DNA from: Bimastos eiseni
Lineage: Eukaryota; Annelida; Clitellata; Crassiclitellata; Lumbricidae
Assembly (NCBI GenBank): GCA_959347315.1
Contig: OY365810.1
Span: forward strand, 10,305,540-10,369,539
Direction of reading: 5' to 3'
DNA length: 64,000 bases
Of the stretch, positions 1 through 12,058 are shown in pieces. The position numbers and the translations under genes were made by a program. Under the pieces are notes generated by a model. It made no database searches. It worked only from the letters and a program-made list of their open reading frames with translations, and was not told the DNA's origin. Within the stretch, counting starts at the first letter, position 1. Each line of letters opens with the position of its first letter.

Positions 1-110
1 TGATTTTTTAACGACACTGTCCCATATCGAAGATGATTTGGTGGCGCCCTCCTCATCTCTCCAGGCTTGGAACTGGCACTGTCAAAGTCCAAACAGTGGC
101 GGAGATGCCG
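1..110 (+). repeat. Dispersed repeat family A, copy 1
   Basis: Shares a mosaic of segments (AACGacactgTcCCATAT, GAAGATGATTTGGTG, CAGGCTTGG.ACTGGCACTG, AAGTCCAAACAGTGG) with 32607-32700 and, reverse-complemented, with 19452-19545. The copy may begin before the window. No coding capacity is seen, and the family is not one I can name. Confidence 0.7.
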
Positions 111-339
111 TCCTAGTCAATATGCCATTTTAATTTATATGCTGTATCTTAAAACATGCTCCCCACCCTACCAGCCTTCTGAGACTGAATTTGTGGTGAT
201 GGGTCAACACTGTACTTTCTTGTTTCTTTTACAATAACCTTCAAATTATGAACCAAGAGTCACTCTGAAATGTTAATAAATGGTTCATAGAAAGAGTAGT
301 TGGACTGTGATTGTGGTGTGTAGATAAGCACCCACAACA

Positions 340-432
340 CATTACTTGGACTTGCGCTAAGAGAAGCAATGTTGGACATCATTTATTCGTATCCATCGTC
401 GCCAAATGACTTATGTCAGGAAATGATGAAGA
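340..432 (+). repeat. LINE ORF2 C-terminal relic (type 2) with GATGA tail
   Basis: One frame reads SFIRIHRRQMT shortly before stops. The same C-terminal peptide pattern (SFIRTHRHQM-like) recurs near 1090, 3140 and 41520, each time on the plus strand, and three of the four copies run into GATGATG repeats. This is the style of the very end of a non-LTR retrotransposon ORF2 followed by a short-repeat 3' tail. Clade is uncertain. Confidence 0.5.
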
Positions 433-734
433 CGTTGTAGAAAATACCTTGTCTTGAAGATGATATATGACCTAAGATACACTTGGCCTCCTTTTAGTGT
501 TCTATGTGTGGACTGTAATGGTTACTGTATTATTATGAGACTATTTATGATGTGATCCGGTTCAAAATATGAAATCAATTGGGGGGTCAAATCCACTGAC
601 CATGTCTTATCAGACTTGAGAGAGTTTAACAATGCGTGCTGTTAATAGACGGCATTGTTTTTTCTATGGTCGGACATAGTCATAAATTAAGAGTGGAGCA
701 GTATGTAAGAATATTGTAAGGAAGAAAAACACAG

Positions 735-985
735 GCAGATGATGATGATGACGACGACGATGATGATGATGATTGGTTCTCTGCTTGGTCCATTGGCATA
801 ACACTACCCAGAGGATGAGATGAATGAGTTGGTTTCCCTTTGCCTTCCTTACAGACAATCATTGGTGAGCAACTTGTCCAGGGTCGCTATGCAGTGACAT
901 CGAGGTGGGTTTGAACCTGCGACCCTTCGGTTGCAAGGCACAGAACATGTTGCTGTGTCATAGCAGCGTCCCATGTTATCTATCC
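735..985 (-). repeat. tRNA-derived SINE relic, antisense
   Basis: On the minus strand the sequence reads CTTGCAACCGAAGGGTCGCA and then GGTTCAAACCC (plus positions 907-917), a good Pol III B box in a tRNA-like context. The body (ACTTGTCC.GGG.CGCTATGC on the plus strand near 870-890) recurs near 42495-42530. The 3' side runs into a GAT/GAC trinucleotide array at 737-772. Confidence 0.6.
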
Positions 986-1165
986 TGGATAGATAATATA
1001 AATGAGGGCTTAACATATTTGGACTAACACTGAGAAGAGTGGTGTGCTTGGCAAATTACTGAGGACAATGAGATACTTAATGAGATACTTTACTCATACC
1101 CATCGCCACCAAATGACTGCATCAGGAAGTGGTGATGATGGTGATGATGATGAAGAAAGTGTAGA
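980..1165 (+). repeat. LINE ORF2 C-terminal relic (type 2) with (GATGAT) tail
   Basis: The translation shows WIDNINEGLTYLD, then stops, then FTHTHRHQMTASG, then an Asp run from GATGATG repeats at 1132-1155. W-DNI followed by H-R-QM is the usual order at the end of a LINE ORF2. The same order is seen at 41240-41560. The copy is decayed and non-coding. Confidence 0.55.
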
Positions 1166-3129
1166 ACAACTGTTTGATGAGGTAAAAATCATGTAATGTA
1201 ATGTTTCTCATATGATACTGTGGTCTGTAAGTATCACACGAGGTGGCAGATTATGCAGTTGTGATTTGACTCCATGTATAAAATCCCTGGGCAGGTCATT
1301 GTAAATGCATGCCTCTGTCACCAAGATGTAGATTTGGTAGAGACAGGAGCTGGAAAGTAAATGGAAAAGTCCTGCGATGCATGTGCCTTGAGTCGAGGAA
1401 CTTTGGATTCGCCCTTTGCCAGCTCAACCGCCGGAGAGTGGGGGCAAAAGAGAATGCGTTCCCTATGTTCCATCTAGAATGCAGGAACTGTACTCACAGC
1501 TGACTTATGCTTTCAGTCAATCGATCAGAAATTTAAAAAAAATATTCTTGACAAATCAGCAAATCAGAATCAATTAACGTAAGTTCAACAACAAAAATTA
1601 AAGACAAGTCTAAGACTGGTTGAAAAGAGGAAGAGATAACCATAACCATAACCATGTGTTTTTATTGAACTCAGCAGTAAATGGTAGATAGCCATGGAAA
1701 TAGTAAACAGTAAATAGTAAATACTCAATAGTCATGGAATTGAGTTGTCAGGCTGAGATATGCCCTGGAGACCCAATTAGCGACCAAAGGGACCACAAGT
1801 TAGGGTCACCTAGTAGGATAGCTAGCCTACTATCATATTGTTGTCTATAATTTCCTAGGGAATGCTAACCGTTGGATGTATCCTATGGCAATGCATATAC
1901 TGTTATGCCACCTGCAGGTAAATCTATGTCCACTTGGAGTGAGGGATTTATCCAATCCATGCAGGAAGAGCAGATGATCCTCCGTCATTGGCTGACTTCA
2001 TTCACCAGAAAGCCTTTCCTAGTCATACTCATCCTAGAGCTGGCTTTAGTTGGCTCAAGAAGAGCAGCTATCAAATCCGCCCATTCAAATGCCTCATCCA
2101 CCAATAAACAATATTGTATCAGTTAATCCCATTTTTATTACGGGCACCCCATCAACGTCACTGGTCAAATATCTTTTGTGGGGTCAACATACATAAATTG
2201 CAACAATTGTTTCCGGCAGTGAGACAGTGTTGTTTTTTTGGTCATACTTAGATCTGCTGTTCGCAGATTTAAGTGCTATTTCTACATTAGTGTCTTCTGT
2301 TACCAGACACTACTACTGAGAAAGCATTTGCTTGAGTTGTTTTCTGACGAAATTATTCTTCCTGAGATAAAAGGCAGAAACTGTATGGAGTCCATAAATC
2401 TTGTCGTTTGTGCTTCCAAACAGTCCTAAGAATCAGGAGGAAGTGACTCAGAATGGAGGAAGTGCTGTGTTTGTCCATAGTTTCAATGGTATACTGTGCC
2501 AGAAGTTCCCCTTAGAATAGACAGTGATGTGATGTGAGAGTGATGCCTTTATTTCATGATGCATGTGCAGATTTTGTTCCTAATAACCTCAATGAACTTA
2601 TTATGGGTATTAGCCAAATTAAGTAAACTGAGCTACTCTCTTTATTTGGCACGAAGCTTTTGTGGTTGTCTGATAGCTAGCTGTTGGATTGTTTTTGAGT
2701 ATGTATATGGGACCATAAGCTCAAAGAAAACTGTCTTAGAGTTTACTGATAAAGGTAAATAGGAAACAAGCGAGTTGTTTCTGTCCTATGCAGCACCTTA
2801 CTACCTCAGATGTCTTCTTCACGAACCTTTCCAAGCTGTGTGACTACATACTTTGTCGATTAAGGTCATTAGGAAGCAGATATGTAAATAGCCATCACAA
2901 TCCAAGGAGAAGTTATTGAACAAGTAGAGCATTTTCTTCAACATAGCAGGACTAGTAATTACAGAGCTAGCAGCAAAAAGGCAAAGAAAGGAGAACTAAT
3001 TCTCGAGCATTTTGTTTACTGGACAAGATATGGAGAAGCAGAGAATAAACTAATATAACCAAGATAAAAATACAAGACGACGATGCAACCAATTTTCGTA
3101 TATTGATCGGAATGCTGGAATATGTGAAG
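1166..3129. other. Non-coding stretch, no assigned content
   Basis: AT-rich DNA without a convincing exon. Open frames of about 60-85 codons at 1872-2126 and 2556-2762 (plus) have no recognisable domain. The latter ends at an AAAG|GTAAAT donor-like site, but nothing else supports it. Confidence 0.5.
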
Positions 3130-3200
3130 ACATGAAGTCATTTATTCTTACCCACCGCCACCTAATGGCTGGTTTCATAAGGAATGGACGATGATGATGA
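3130..3200 (+). repeat. LINE ORF2 C-terminal relic (type 2)
   Basis: Reads SFILTHRHLMAGF in one frame, followed by GATGATGATGATC. It matches the peptide and tail pattern of the copies near 387, 1090 and 41520. Confidence 0.5.
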
Positions 3201-3211
3201 TCATATTCCAG

Positions 3212-3315
3212 GTGTCTATTTGACAGAAGTGTTTTTGAAGAGGCGAGGAGCAGTGTTGAAGCAATTGTATCTGGAGCTGAATTTGTTGCATGCCAAGTGT
3301 AATTATCTGTTGCTG
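3212..3315 (+). other. Exon-like open segment, unassigned
   Basis: The segment lies between an acceptor-like ATTCCAG (ending 3211) and a strong donor, CTG|GTGAGT at 3316. It is open for 34 codons (reading ...LTEVFLKRRGAVLKQLYLE..., Leu-rich) with phase 1 in and phase 0 out. I do not recognise the peptide. Its exit phase does not fit the candidate at 5868 or the exon at 9449. It may be chance or an exon of an unrecognised transcript. Confidence 0.2.
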
Positions 3316-3509
3316 GTGAGTAATAACATAAGATGTTTAGGTTGCATGTTGTTTCCTTTGGAATAGCAATCTTTTCAATTTTCATGCCTGGTGGAATTCA
3401 TCTCTTGAGGACATTTTCATTTGTGTTTGCACTTTTGAGACTTGATGGCCGACTAAAGCTTTGTGTTATTAATGCAAAATTTATCGGAACTGACAGTCCT
3501 TTGTTTTTT

Positions 3510-3881
3510 GCTGTAAGTAGGGATGAACCGAAACTTGTAATACTAGGAAAAACTGAGACTCAGTAAAGCAATGGGTCCGAGTTTTAATCCTTCCGATTTT
3601 CTGTTTTGAAACGAAAATTGGATTTTTTATTTATAAAACGACAATCGACCTTAAGAAGTAAAAACACAAACTACTATTATTTTTATCTACAAAACGACAA
3701 TCACCTATCTAAAAGCACAAATACTGCAAATAAACTGCATACAAGTTACTACTTCCTACTGAAAATTAAGGCAAAGCTAAAAAATTCATAAAAGTCGTGC
3801 AAACTTTCAATTTAAAAATCAAGTGATTGAGACTGTTTCTAAATATTAGAAACTCGGACTCGATTCATCTCTAACTGTAAG
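3510..3881 (+). mobile_element. hAT-type MITE with near-perfect 8-bp target duplication
   Basis: The element spans 3518-3873 (356 bp). Its ends are TAGGGATGAACCGA and, on the opposite strand, TAGAGATGAATCGA. The flanking 8-mers GCTGTAAG (3510-3517) and ACTGTAAG (3874-3881) differ at one base. An 8-bp duplication with TAGRGATGAA-type ends is characteristic of hAT transposons. There is no transposase ORF, so it is non-autonomous. A second, inverted family member lies at about 45905-46161. Confidence 0.85.
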
Positions 3882-3889
3882 CATAGTTG

Positions 3890-4045
3890 TGCTTGGAGCG
3901 GTGCTTGGGCAGTTCGTGTAAACACCGGCCCAAGTTGGCATTTCAGGTTGTCCTTATCACCCCTTGGAAACTGTTCATTTCTACCAGTGGATTGGGAGTG
4001 CCTCTGAGTAGTTATTTGGGGACGGACTATATAATTGCTCCAGTT
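3890..4045 (+). repeat. LINE 3' end (type 1) relic
   Basis: TTGGGAGTGCCTCTGAGTAG near 3990-4010, followed by TTATTTGGGGACGGACTATATAA, matches the 3' end of the LINE at 40232 (TTGGGAGTGCCTCTGAATAG ... GCTATATAAA). No coding capacity remains. Confidence 0.6.
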
Positions 4046-5479
4046 ATTTCTATCATAATCTCCGTTTTGCTGAATGAGTAAGTGAAGTTTTATCAGTATA
4101 TTCCAAGTGCAGATATTTTAAACTTTGTGACTCTGATGCCAGAGGTTCTTTTTGACTTGGCTGAGGTCGGTTGGTATCATCAGAGTGATATAGCAAAGGT
4201 GTGACATAACAGAAGAGTGACAAATATCAGAGAAGAATTTTGAGAAAATAACAAATTTTTATCATAAGGAAGAAGTGACATGACAGAGTTGTGGGAAGAT
4301 GTATACTAGGAGCTATGTGGTTGACTTGTGGAACTCCTAGTAACTTTGACACGGATACCATGAAAAAAGGTGTTGCACTTCCTCCTGTGCAATGTTGGTT
4401 AGTTATTTCTCTCATAATCTCAGTTTTGGGGATAGACCTCAAGAGGTGAAGGTGTGTGGGTATTCAATTACCTTAGATAATTTCAGCCTAGTGTTTTCGA
4501 CAATAAATGAATACTTCAAAGAAGGCCACCCGGCATATCTAGGAATGGAGAGGCTCATTACAGGGTATGGTGAAGTAAAAAAGAGAGGGGGGCAATCCAG
4601 CTGCTTTCAGGAGACATGACATTGATTGTCCCTCTCCCTGAATTCCTTTGAGGGAAGGGTGCTTCAAAGGTTGTGCAAGGGGAAGGGCTCAATTTCATCT
4701 CTGCTTGAGTCACAGATTGTGAGATGAATAGAGAGTTATTGCTACTCTTTTGATGGAATTTTTTAAATACATATTTTTTCACTCTTATGAGATTTATTAC
4801 TCGACTTTTCACTCTTTTACTCTTCTGATGCGTTATTTTCTTGCCCTTGTACCTGAGGTAGTTGATGTGTTTAAATTGCAAATAAAGAGCTGAACAGCTG
4901 CAATAGAAATATGCAATTAAATATTTTGGCTGTTTAAGTTGTTTCTTAATATGACAGACTGTTGGCTATAATTTCTTTAGCAAAGGAGTTGATTATGAAA
5001 TATAGCGACCCATCGCATGCTACACTAAATTTAACTTACTTTGTCAATTATGTATCTGTTAAAACTCCTACAGATGCTTTTTATGGTATCTTTAAAGGCA
5101 TCAAAGGTTTGTCATCCTAGAGGAAATGATCAGAGAGATGTTCCTTAAATGAAACCCATGTTTAATGCTGTTTTTAAGATCTGGTTGGAAGAGGAGCAGA
5201 CCCTTAAGCCAACCCTGAAGTGGCCATGGGTTTGAAGTGTTAGCTCCCTTGCTGTCTCATCTGCCCACTCACAGTAGGCAAATATTACACACACAAATAG
5301 TTAAAAACATATGTTTTAATTCTATAAATTTTTCATGAGCATTTAACAATCTATAAACTAAAAATAAAATTCAAAACCTTATTAGTACTTATTACAGGTG
5401 CAGACATTTGTCTTGCTAATTTTTTATTTTGCGAAGGGGCGAAAGTGCCGAAAGTAAAAAAATTTAAGCTTCACCTGCA
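4046..5479. other. Non-coding stretch, nothing specific seen
   Basis: AT-rich DNA. Open frames on both strands are short and unlike any family I know. Confidence 0.5.
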
Positions 5480-5725
5480 GATGATACTTGCTGGGCCAGA
5501 GCTGCCACGACTATTCAGTTCGTACCTGGATCGGGCAAATAGTGCATCCAAATACTCGGATTTGGTACTCGGTGGAAATTGTCTACTGTGTTATGCCCTT
5601 GAAGGTTTGGCTAGGGGAGCAGGTGGATCAGAAATGTCTGACATAGCAGCTATTTGAACCCCAACATCTCGACTGCCAGTCGAGTACATTAACCACTGGA
5701 TCACCACTGTACACTACCTAGCATT
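5480..5725 (-). repeat. tRNA-derived SINE relic, antisense
   Basis: The minus strand reads TGATCCAGTGGTTAA (A-box-like, plus 5689-5703), then GGGGTTCAAATA (B-box-like, plus 5651-5662), about 40 bp apart as in a tRNA. The body is degenerate. Confidence 0.6.
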
Positions 5726-5867
5726 CAGATAAAACATGAAGCTCTTTGTAAACAGCAATGAATAGTCCTGCATAGACCATGCAGGGTTGATATTGTGGTG
5801 ACCTGTGGATTATATTTCATTGTATACGCCTCGCCTTGGAGAATATGAAACCTTTTTTACACCGCAG

Positions 5868-5926
5868 GCCAACGAATAAATTTGTCTCGAAGCCGCAGGC
5901 TGCACCATTAAACTCAAAACCAACAG
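5868..5926 (+). CDS. Candidate 5' exon of liprin-beta (tentative linker exon)
   Basis: This 59-nt open segment follows a pyrimidine-rich acceptor (CCTTTTTTACACCGCAG) and ends at CAACAG|GTGAAA. It enters with two carried bases and leaves in phase 1. That is the phase required by the exon at 9449, which needs one carried base. The peptide (PTNKFVSKPQAAPLNSKPT) is Pro/Ser/Thr-rich and runs naturally into the Thr/Gly-rich start of the 9449 exon. There is no direct homology support, since linkers of this type are poorly conserved. The donor is weak, and the first coding exon that would precede it was not found. It may be chance. Confidence 0.3.
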
Positions 5927-7125
5927 GTGAAATTTATTTTAAATTATTGACCTTTTATTATGGAATAATCATAATGAATAATCACATTGACAAGCAAGCC
6001 AGTGACTTTGTCATTTTTTTTACGAATTGTATGTGTTGCCAGATTGATAAACTGCTGTTTATAGACCGGAGGTTATGCCTTGGTGACTGGGGAGGTTATG
6101 CCTTGGTGGCAATGTCCACTTTAGGAATTATGTTGTAATATTAGAAGAGAAGAACAGTCCCTTTTGAGGCTAGCCAAAGACCTGGCAGTCCCCATGTGTA
6201 TTACGTAGTGGAAGCTTGATTTTTATACCCTCTACATAAGAGTGTGAGTGCCCAGCCCTTGCCGCTTTGCCCTCTCAGTTACAATATATATACAGTACTG
6301 AAGCATAGTCGAATTGAGTGTGAGGTACATAAAGTTTTGCCCTGTCAAGGATGTGGACCCATCCTTCCACTTGTCAGTCCAACATCCTAACCGTTCGATT
6401 ATCGTGCATTCCTTAACGGATTTACTGATGGTTTTTTGTTACTGGTGACACCATATGGATGAAGTTGCATTAGACACTTAATTGTTACTGTTTTAAGAAG
6501 GCTCTTTCAGTATAATTTCAAAGCTAATAGAAATGGCAGTCGGACGTCAAGCCATGGATGATGTTGAGCCATTTGGTGGCTGTGTTAGGCATCGGATTAG
6601 TGGAGTCGGAAAACAGCTGTTTAGTTTAAAATGTTTCTGTTAATGTTTTGAGAGTCTAATCGCTCGTTACTTACCCATTCAGTGGTTACTGGTCATTATC
6701 GTCTGTGGTTAAGGTTCACTGCAATGTTTTCCTTCTCAATTGAACCCTAGGCAGAGAGGCCTGACACTTGGCATCTAACTGCCCTCAACGTCACCAGTTG
6801 TATGGTCTATACGTCCATGTCATGCACTCCATTCTTGTTCAATGAGGGTTCAGTACGTGCCCTGGCTTATGCCACCCCCCTCCCACGGGGTTCTTCCCCT
6901 TCCTCAGTCCCTCCCCCATCCTAATAGTACCTGAGTCGTCTCATAGGGAGCGTTGTCTGGAGGAAACTGATAAATATTTCAGGTTCGCTCCTTGAGGACG
7001 TCATCCTGGTCAGGCTCTGCAGATTGATTCTCCTATATTTGATTTGGTGGCGGACTCTGGTGACAGCTGAGTGAAGCACGTGACATAATCGACCTAATGC
7101 TTCCCACCATCAGTTCGTCTATTAG

Positions 7126-7182
<57 letters not shown>

Positions 7183-9247
7183 CGATGACGACGACGACGA
7201 CGACGACGACGTAGGTGGTGGTGGTGGTGGTGATGATGGTGATGGTGACGTAGAGTGATGTAGATTGGTGATGATGCAGAAAAATGATGAAGAATACGAT
7301 AACTGCATCCTTATTCGTATCTCTTTGTCTCATATTCTGATTGTTTCTTTTCACATAATTATTCTTAAATTTTGTCTCTCTACTATTCTTGTTGTTTTTG
7401 TGCCTGTGTCATTCTGTCAGTCTTTCTCTTTTACAGTGCTTGTGAACTGATATCTATCTGGTTTAGGTCTCACTTAACACTGAACATGATAAACTGCCAG
7501 TTACATTAGTTGCTTGTTAACCAGTAGAACAACTTGCAAGATTTTTTTTTATTAAAAAGCCAAAGCTGAGTTTTAACCTTTTACATTTTTTGACTGAATG
7601 AAAGAAACACATGTTAAGCTGACTATATCCATTATGAGGTAATTTATTCTCCAGGGCAAGACATGCATTTGAATATCATGAACACTGCCAGATGCATTTT
7701 AGTTTATGAAGCTTACAAAGTTCTGCAAATTGCCTTGTAATCTGAGCTGTTTGGACCCGGTAATCGTTGTATTCAGTTGGTTTGTATCTGTTAAGCTTAT
7801 TAAGCTTGTGTGCATTTGTCTTAATTAGTAAGTCTAGGATCTAAGGTCTATGTGGGGTGATATATGGACCCCTGGATAATAACCCAATGTATATAGGAGC
7901 CCATGGGTAATAGGAAATCCTGTTCATAACACAAAAGCTAATGAGGCTGAAAGTCTGTTACTTCCTGAAGGTAAGAGATTAAGGTGAGGCTCAAAGTTGA
8001 TGTCAAAGGTTGACCTTAGGTCACTGTGAGGTCAGAAGGGTGTTAATTGGAAAGCGTATCAAGGAATTAAAGTAGTTTAAGGTAAACATGGATGAAAGGC
8101 AGATCACAGGAACACATTGAAGTTCAATATGGAGTTAGGATCAGAGAGTAATGCTGATTACGGTGGGGTTGTGTCAAAGTGTAAATTGGGGTCAGCCTGA
8201 TGCCAGAGTCTGTCTCTGGGGCTCTGTGGGTGTGTTTTGGTGGTCAGCTGTGAAGGAAGAGGGAATGAACCATTTATTGTGGTCACTGGTTAGCATTTAT
8301 AATGGACTGAGATGCGAATCCCTGCTAAGGCAGAACTTTTTCCCCAGATGTTACATGTCCTCCCATAGCAGCCAACTATAATTACAATTTCATAATAGTA
8401 TAATATACACTGTCCATGGGAAGATGTGATGGTGAGGAAGTGGACTGACTTATGGGGAGGATTGACTTATGGGGAGGATTGACTTATGGGGAGGTTTGCT
8501 TAAGTGACTGCTCTTCTTCTTCTTCTTCATCATCTTCTTGGAACAAAATATAAATTGGGTTCAACTTGAAGTGAGAAGGTCCTGGTAAAGCTCTGTGGGT
8601 GTGTATTTGGGGCTGGACAGACTAGGCTGTCAGATAGGTAGATTGCAATTGGTCCTCTGGTGGCAATTTCTTTCCGGAGTCACGTGAATGGAGCTGCGTG
8701 GTCATTGGCTGATGGCTGGCGACAGATGGAGCGACTAGTCCTCGTTTGTGATGCTGGACAAATGGATCCATATAAAAACAATAGGAACAATTATGATCGG
8801 TCGAGCGATAGTATCAATATTGTCGTAATCGTCAACAGCTCACAAGCAGACAACACTTCAGGAGGGACAGTTATGCTGCTGCTGCTGCTAGTGGTGTTGA
8901 TGGTGAGGATGATGTTGATGGTGAGAGTGATGGTGAGAGTGATGGTGAGAGTGATGATGAGAAGACAACAGATGTTGAAATTATGACATTATAATCTATC
9001 CAACAAATGTGAAAACGTAAACAAGTTTAGTTCTTTTTGGAACAATTGCAGATGTATGGAAAAGTGAATCACTATGTGATGGCAGTTTTAGGTGGTAGAC
9101 TTGTTGTGGTGGTAATGTTAATGTGGTGGTTATTGGTGTTGTGATGGTTTTATATATTTATGTATGTATCTAGGTGATGGTGTATTTTATATGCTTCTCA
9201 AGACCGATGGCGTGGTGGTGGTGGTGGGGCGATGGTGGTGATGACGA

Positions 9248-9278
<31 letters not shown>

Positions 9279-9448
9279 GATGACGATGGTACTGATGGCA
9301 TTTATTTAATATCTTTGAGGCTGTGAAAGACGGACAGACAGAGTGACAGAGAGATAGACAGAGTGAAACTAAGAGCAACTACCAGACAATATGCGTTACT
9401 GACGGTTGATGTGACAGTTGCACATAGTATCTGTCGATATCTTTACAG
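5927..9448. other. Presumed intron: (GAT)n arrays and short tandem repeats
   Basis: Contains the large GAT/GAC array at 7124-7245, an 18-bp tandem (gacttatggggaggatt) near 8442-8497, a SINE-body fragment near 8398-8440, a GTGAGAGTGATG tandem at about 8900-8960 and a GAT/GTG array at 9210-9290. Low-complexity open frames here (poly-Ser, poly-His) are repeat translations. A good donor, GAAG|GTAAGA at 7970, ends a short open segment (NEAESLLLPE) in phase 1, but no convincing acceptor was found for it. Confidence 0.6.
7115..7260. repeat. (GATGAT)n/(GACGAC)n/(GTGGTG)n microsatellite
   Basis: About 60 bp of uninterrupted GAT, then about 30 bp of GAC, then GTG/GAT. Long open frames here on the minus strand are products of the repeat. 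Confidence 0.9.
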
Positions 9449-9825
9449 ATACGACGACAGCGACTACGAAGCCATCGAATGGCGGCAGCGGAGGAGGAGG
9501 TCAGGCAGTGCAGAACGGTCACCACCACCCTACACCTCCTTCCCTTCACCACCCTCATCAGCCAACGGGACCAGGGCTACATCATCGCCTAGCCAACGGC
9601 AATGGAGGGGGACCTGCATCATCGGCCTACATGGGGGCTCCGTCGTCTCTGCCCAAGATGTCCCCTCGGGTGCAGTCTGCGTCCAGGGCCATCTGGCTCT
9701 TCAACGACCTTCACTCGGCCCTCAAGGCCCTCGATGACCCAGCCGTCGTGTTTCAACAGATCCAACCGGAGGCTCAGCAGTACTTTGTGAAGTGGCTGGC
9801 AGAAGCATCCGGTCACGGAACCAAG
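9449..9825 (+). CDS. PPFIBP1: Liprin-beta N-terminal exon
   Basis: This 377-nt exon follows TATCTTTACAG and ends AAG|GTCAGG at 9825, with phase 1 in and phase 0 out. The first half encodes a Thr/Gly/His/Pro-rich linker. The second half (from about 9680) reads SRAIWLFNDLHSALKAL, then a short DDP turn, then FQQIQPEAQQYFVKWLAEA. The order LR-LHLVEDL....QIP..A..LVEWL is what I know from the N-terminus of vertebrate liprin-beta, upstream of its coiled coil. The frame runs open upstream of 9449, so the ATG track start at 9418 is intronic. The true initiator must be in an exon further 5', possibly outside the window. The overlapping frame that also looks long is a shadow. Similarity is moderate; the family call rests mainly on the downstream exons. 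Confidence 0.75.
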
Positions 9826-10069
9826 GTCAGGACATTTCATCAGTATTAGCATCCATATAATCATTAGCATAGGCGGGGGGCAGACTTAGGGGGCAGGTAG
9901 ACGGTCCCATCCGAAATTTCGGCTATAGGGAATGAAGCTGCTTATATTCCCCAATATTTAATACACAATTAAATTAAATATGTAATTATTTCTAGTGTTT
10001 ACAGCTTTTCGTTTCAGGTCTAGGGATGGGTCTGATTATATATATATCTCCAATATTTCATAAATAGGA

Positions 10070-10340
10070 TAAATGCTACAGTGTTAGGCTGTTGGTGCTT
10101 GACTTTCAATGGAGAGGTTGGGGTTGAAATTCTACTGGGGTAGAGGAATTCATTTCGAGATTTCCACTCCATCTGCCCCCCATAGCCAAATCAGGTGTAA
10201 TGAGTACATTGACTGTACACTGTCGATGGGAAGATGAAATGTTGAGGGAGAGGACTGGTCACACGTCCCTATATGCTGAGGCTGAGAAAACGAAGCTGCT
10301 AACAGTTCATAACATGGCTGTCTCTGGACAAGCTTAGCCC
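10070..10340 (+). repeat. tRNA-derived SINE, sense, with recognisable body
   Basis: The head has TGCTACAGTGTTAG (A-box-like, 10074-10087) and GGGTTGAAATTCT (B-box-like, 10121-10133). The body motifs GACTGTACACTGTCGATGGG and GCTGAGGCTGAGAAAACGAA recur near 8400-8440, 35365-35480 and 50690-50800, all on the plus strand. This is the most complete copy of the family here. Confidence 0.65.
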
Positions 10341-12058
10341 TTTAACAATGAGCTTCATTGGCTACCCTTACATTTAAATGCACACTTGTTGTTAAAGGGT
10401 TAAGGACCTGTTTTTTCTGTCATTATTATTGTTATTGTACATAATTGTTATGATGTTGATCTAGTATCAATATGATAAATGATATATGATATTGACCTAA
10501 ATAATCTGCTTGATATTCTCAAACCAGTGTTTAAAGGCCTTGTGCTAAATCAGAAATTCCTTACCAATTTTATTATTGTTCTATTTGACTCTAACTAATA
10601 ATATTTATATTTCTTTTATATTCTATTTATTATTCTGAATACATTTATTATTTCTGAATACTATTATTATTATTACATCTTGCGTGTGCTATTTAGTGTA
10701 AACTGTTGGGGTTTGACAACAAGTTATTTCAATAAACGATTATACAATATGATATTACTGTTATTATTGCTATTATTATACAATATATTACTGTTATTAT
10801 TGCTATTATTTATTTCTATTACAATGATAAACTATTTTACCTTGGTTGACGGTATGGTAAGTCTTTTATAGACAACAGGGATCATCCATGTGAGTCATAT
10901 AATGACAGACGTTCTCCAGTAGACTGATTACATACGTTGTGTATGATAATATGATTGTGTTGCGGATTTCACATAATATGTCACATGTTGAACCCTAGAT
11001 TATGTGTGCTTGTATACATGTCTGTGTGCTTATGTGTACATATGTGTGTGTGTCTGTGTGCTTATGTTTATGTCTGCGTATATATATGTTTGCCTGTGCC
11101 TATGTTTTGAGTGACCAATGTTATTAGCATTCTGTCACCGGCGCCACAAGGGTACGGAGCCAATGTTTCTGGACATAAATCTATTGTTCACAGTCATCTC
11201 TTCTATGAACATTATAGCCAGGCGATTGCCTGTCCCTCTCCTGTTCCTCTGCAGCCTTCTCCTTGTCTGTCTAAGTCTGCTTCTTCTTATCATTATATTC
11301 CTCATCACGGCCCTTGATCCTTGTTGCTTTTGATTTCCTTATGTTGCCATTGCTGTTCAGTCTTCTGTCGTTCCTCATTCAATTCATCTCTTCTTCTTTT
11401 GCGTTCTTTTCGCTCTGTTTGTGTTGTGTGCTCAGTCTATAATCGGGTGATGCCGACCTGGACCAGTGCTTTTTTTCTGTCGCCTTTTTTCAGAGTATTA
11501 AATAATGAAAATGGTAATTGTGCAAAAACTCTGGAATTTGAAATAAAACTTTACAATTCAATTTTTTACATTCTAAAACAAATAAGTAAGATTATGATCA
11601 TTGTATCCTATCATATTAATTTTATCTGCTAGCTAATTTTAATGTCTTTTGTTTCGACAACAGAGCCTACGGAAGCGTTCCAGCACCTTTTTCCATTCGT
11701 TCCAGCACCTTTTTTATGCGTTCCGGCAAATTTTCCCTAGAACAAAAAGCACTGACCAAGACAATATATAAGCATTTAGAGTCCTGTGATCTTAGAGTTT
11801 CTGAATAAAGTCCTACCAATCCCTGTTCTATGATCTTTGAACTTACAATTTGCAATTTAATATTTGCAGTTATGTAGCATCAAAATAGAGTAGTTGTCAA
11901 ACTGATCGGTTGTATCATATGCAATTATCTTTGATCCATATTGTTTTTTTATAATCTTATTATTTCATATCATAATGTGATAAACTCTGAGTTTAGCAAG
12001 TCTTTATTTGGATTGTCTGGACATGATTTGGAATGTATGGGTTTAGAATGTCTGGGGT

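Noticed and set aside
900..985. Possible functional tRNA gene
   Set aside because: The A box and acceptor stem are degraded and the body matches other SINE copies, so it is a tRNA-derived SINE head.
7033..7354. Long minus-strand open frames rich in Ser, Ile and Val
   Set aside because: They are translations of the GAT/GAC array at 7115-7260; frames of the same length appear in parallel.
9363..9737. 124-codon plus-strand open frame
   Set aside because: It is a shadow of the liprin-beta N-terminal exon in another frame. Only the frame starting at 9449 matches the family and ends in the right phase.
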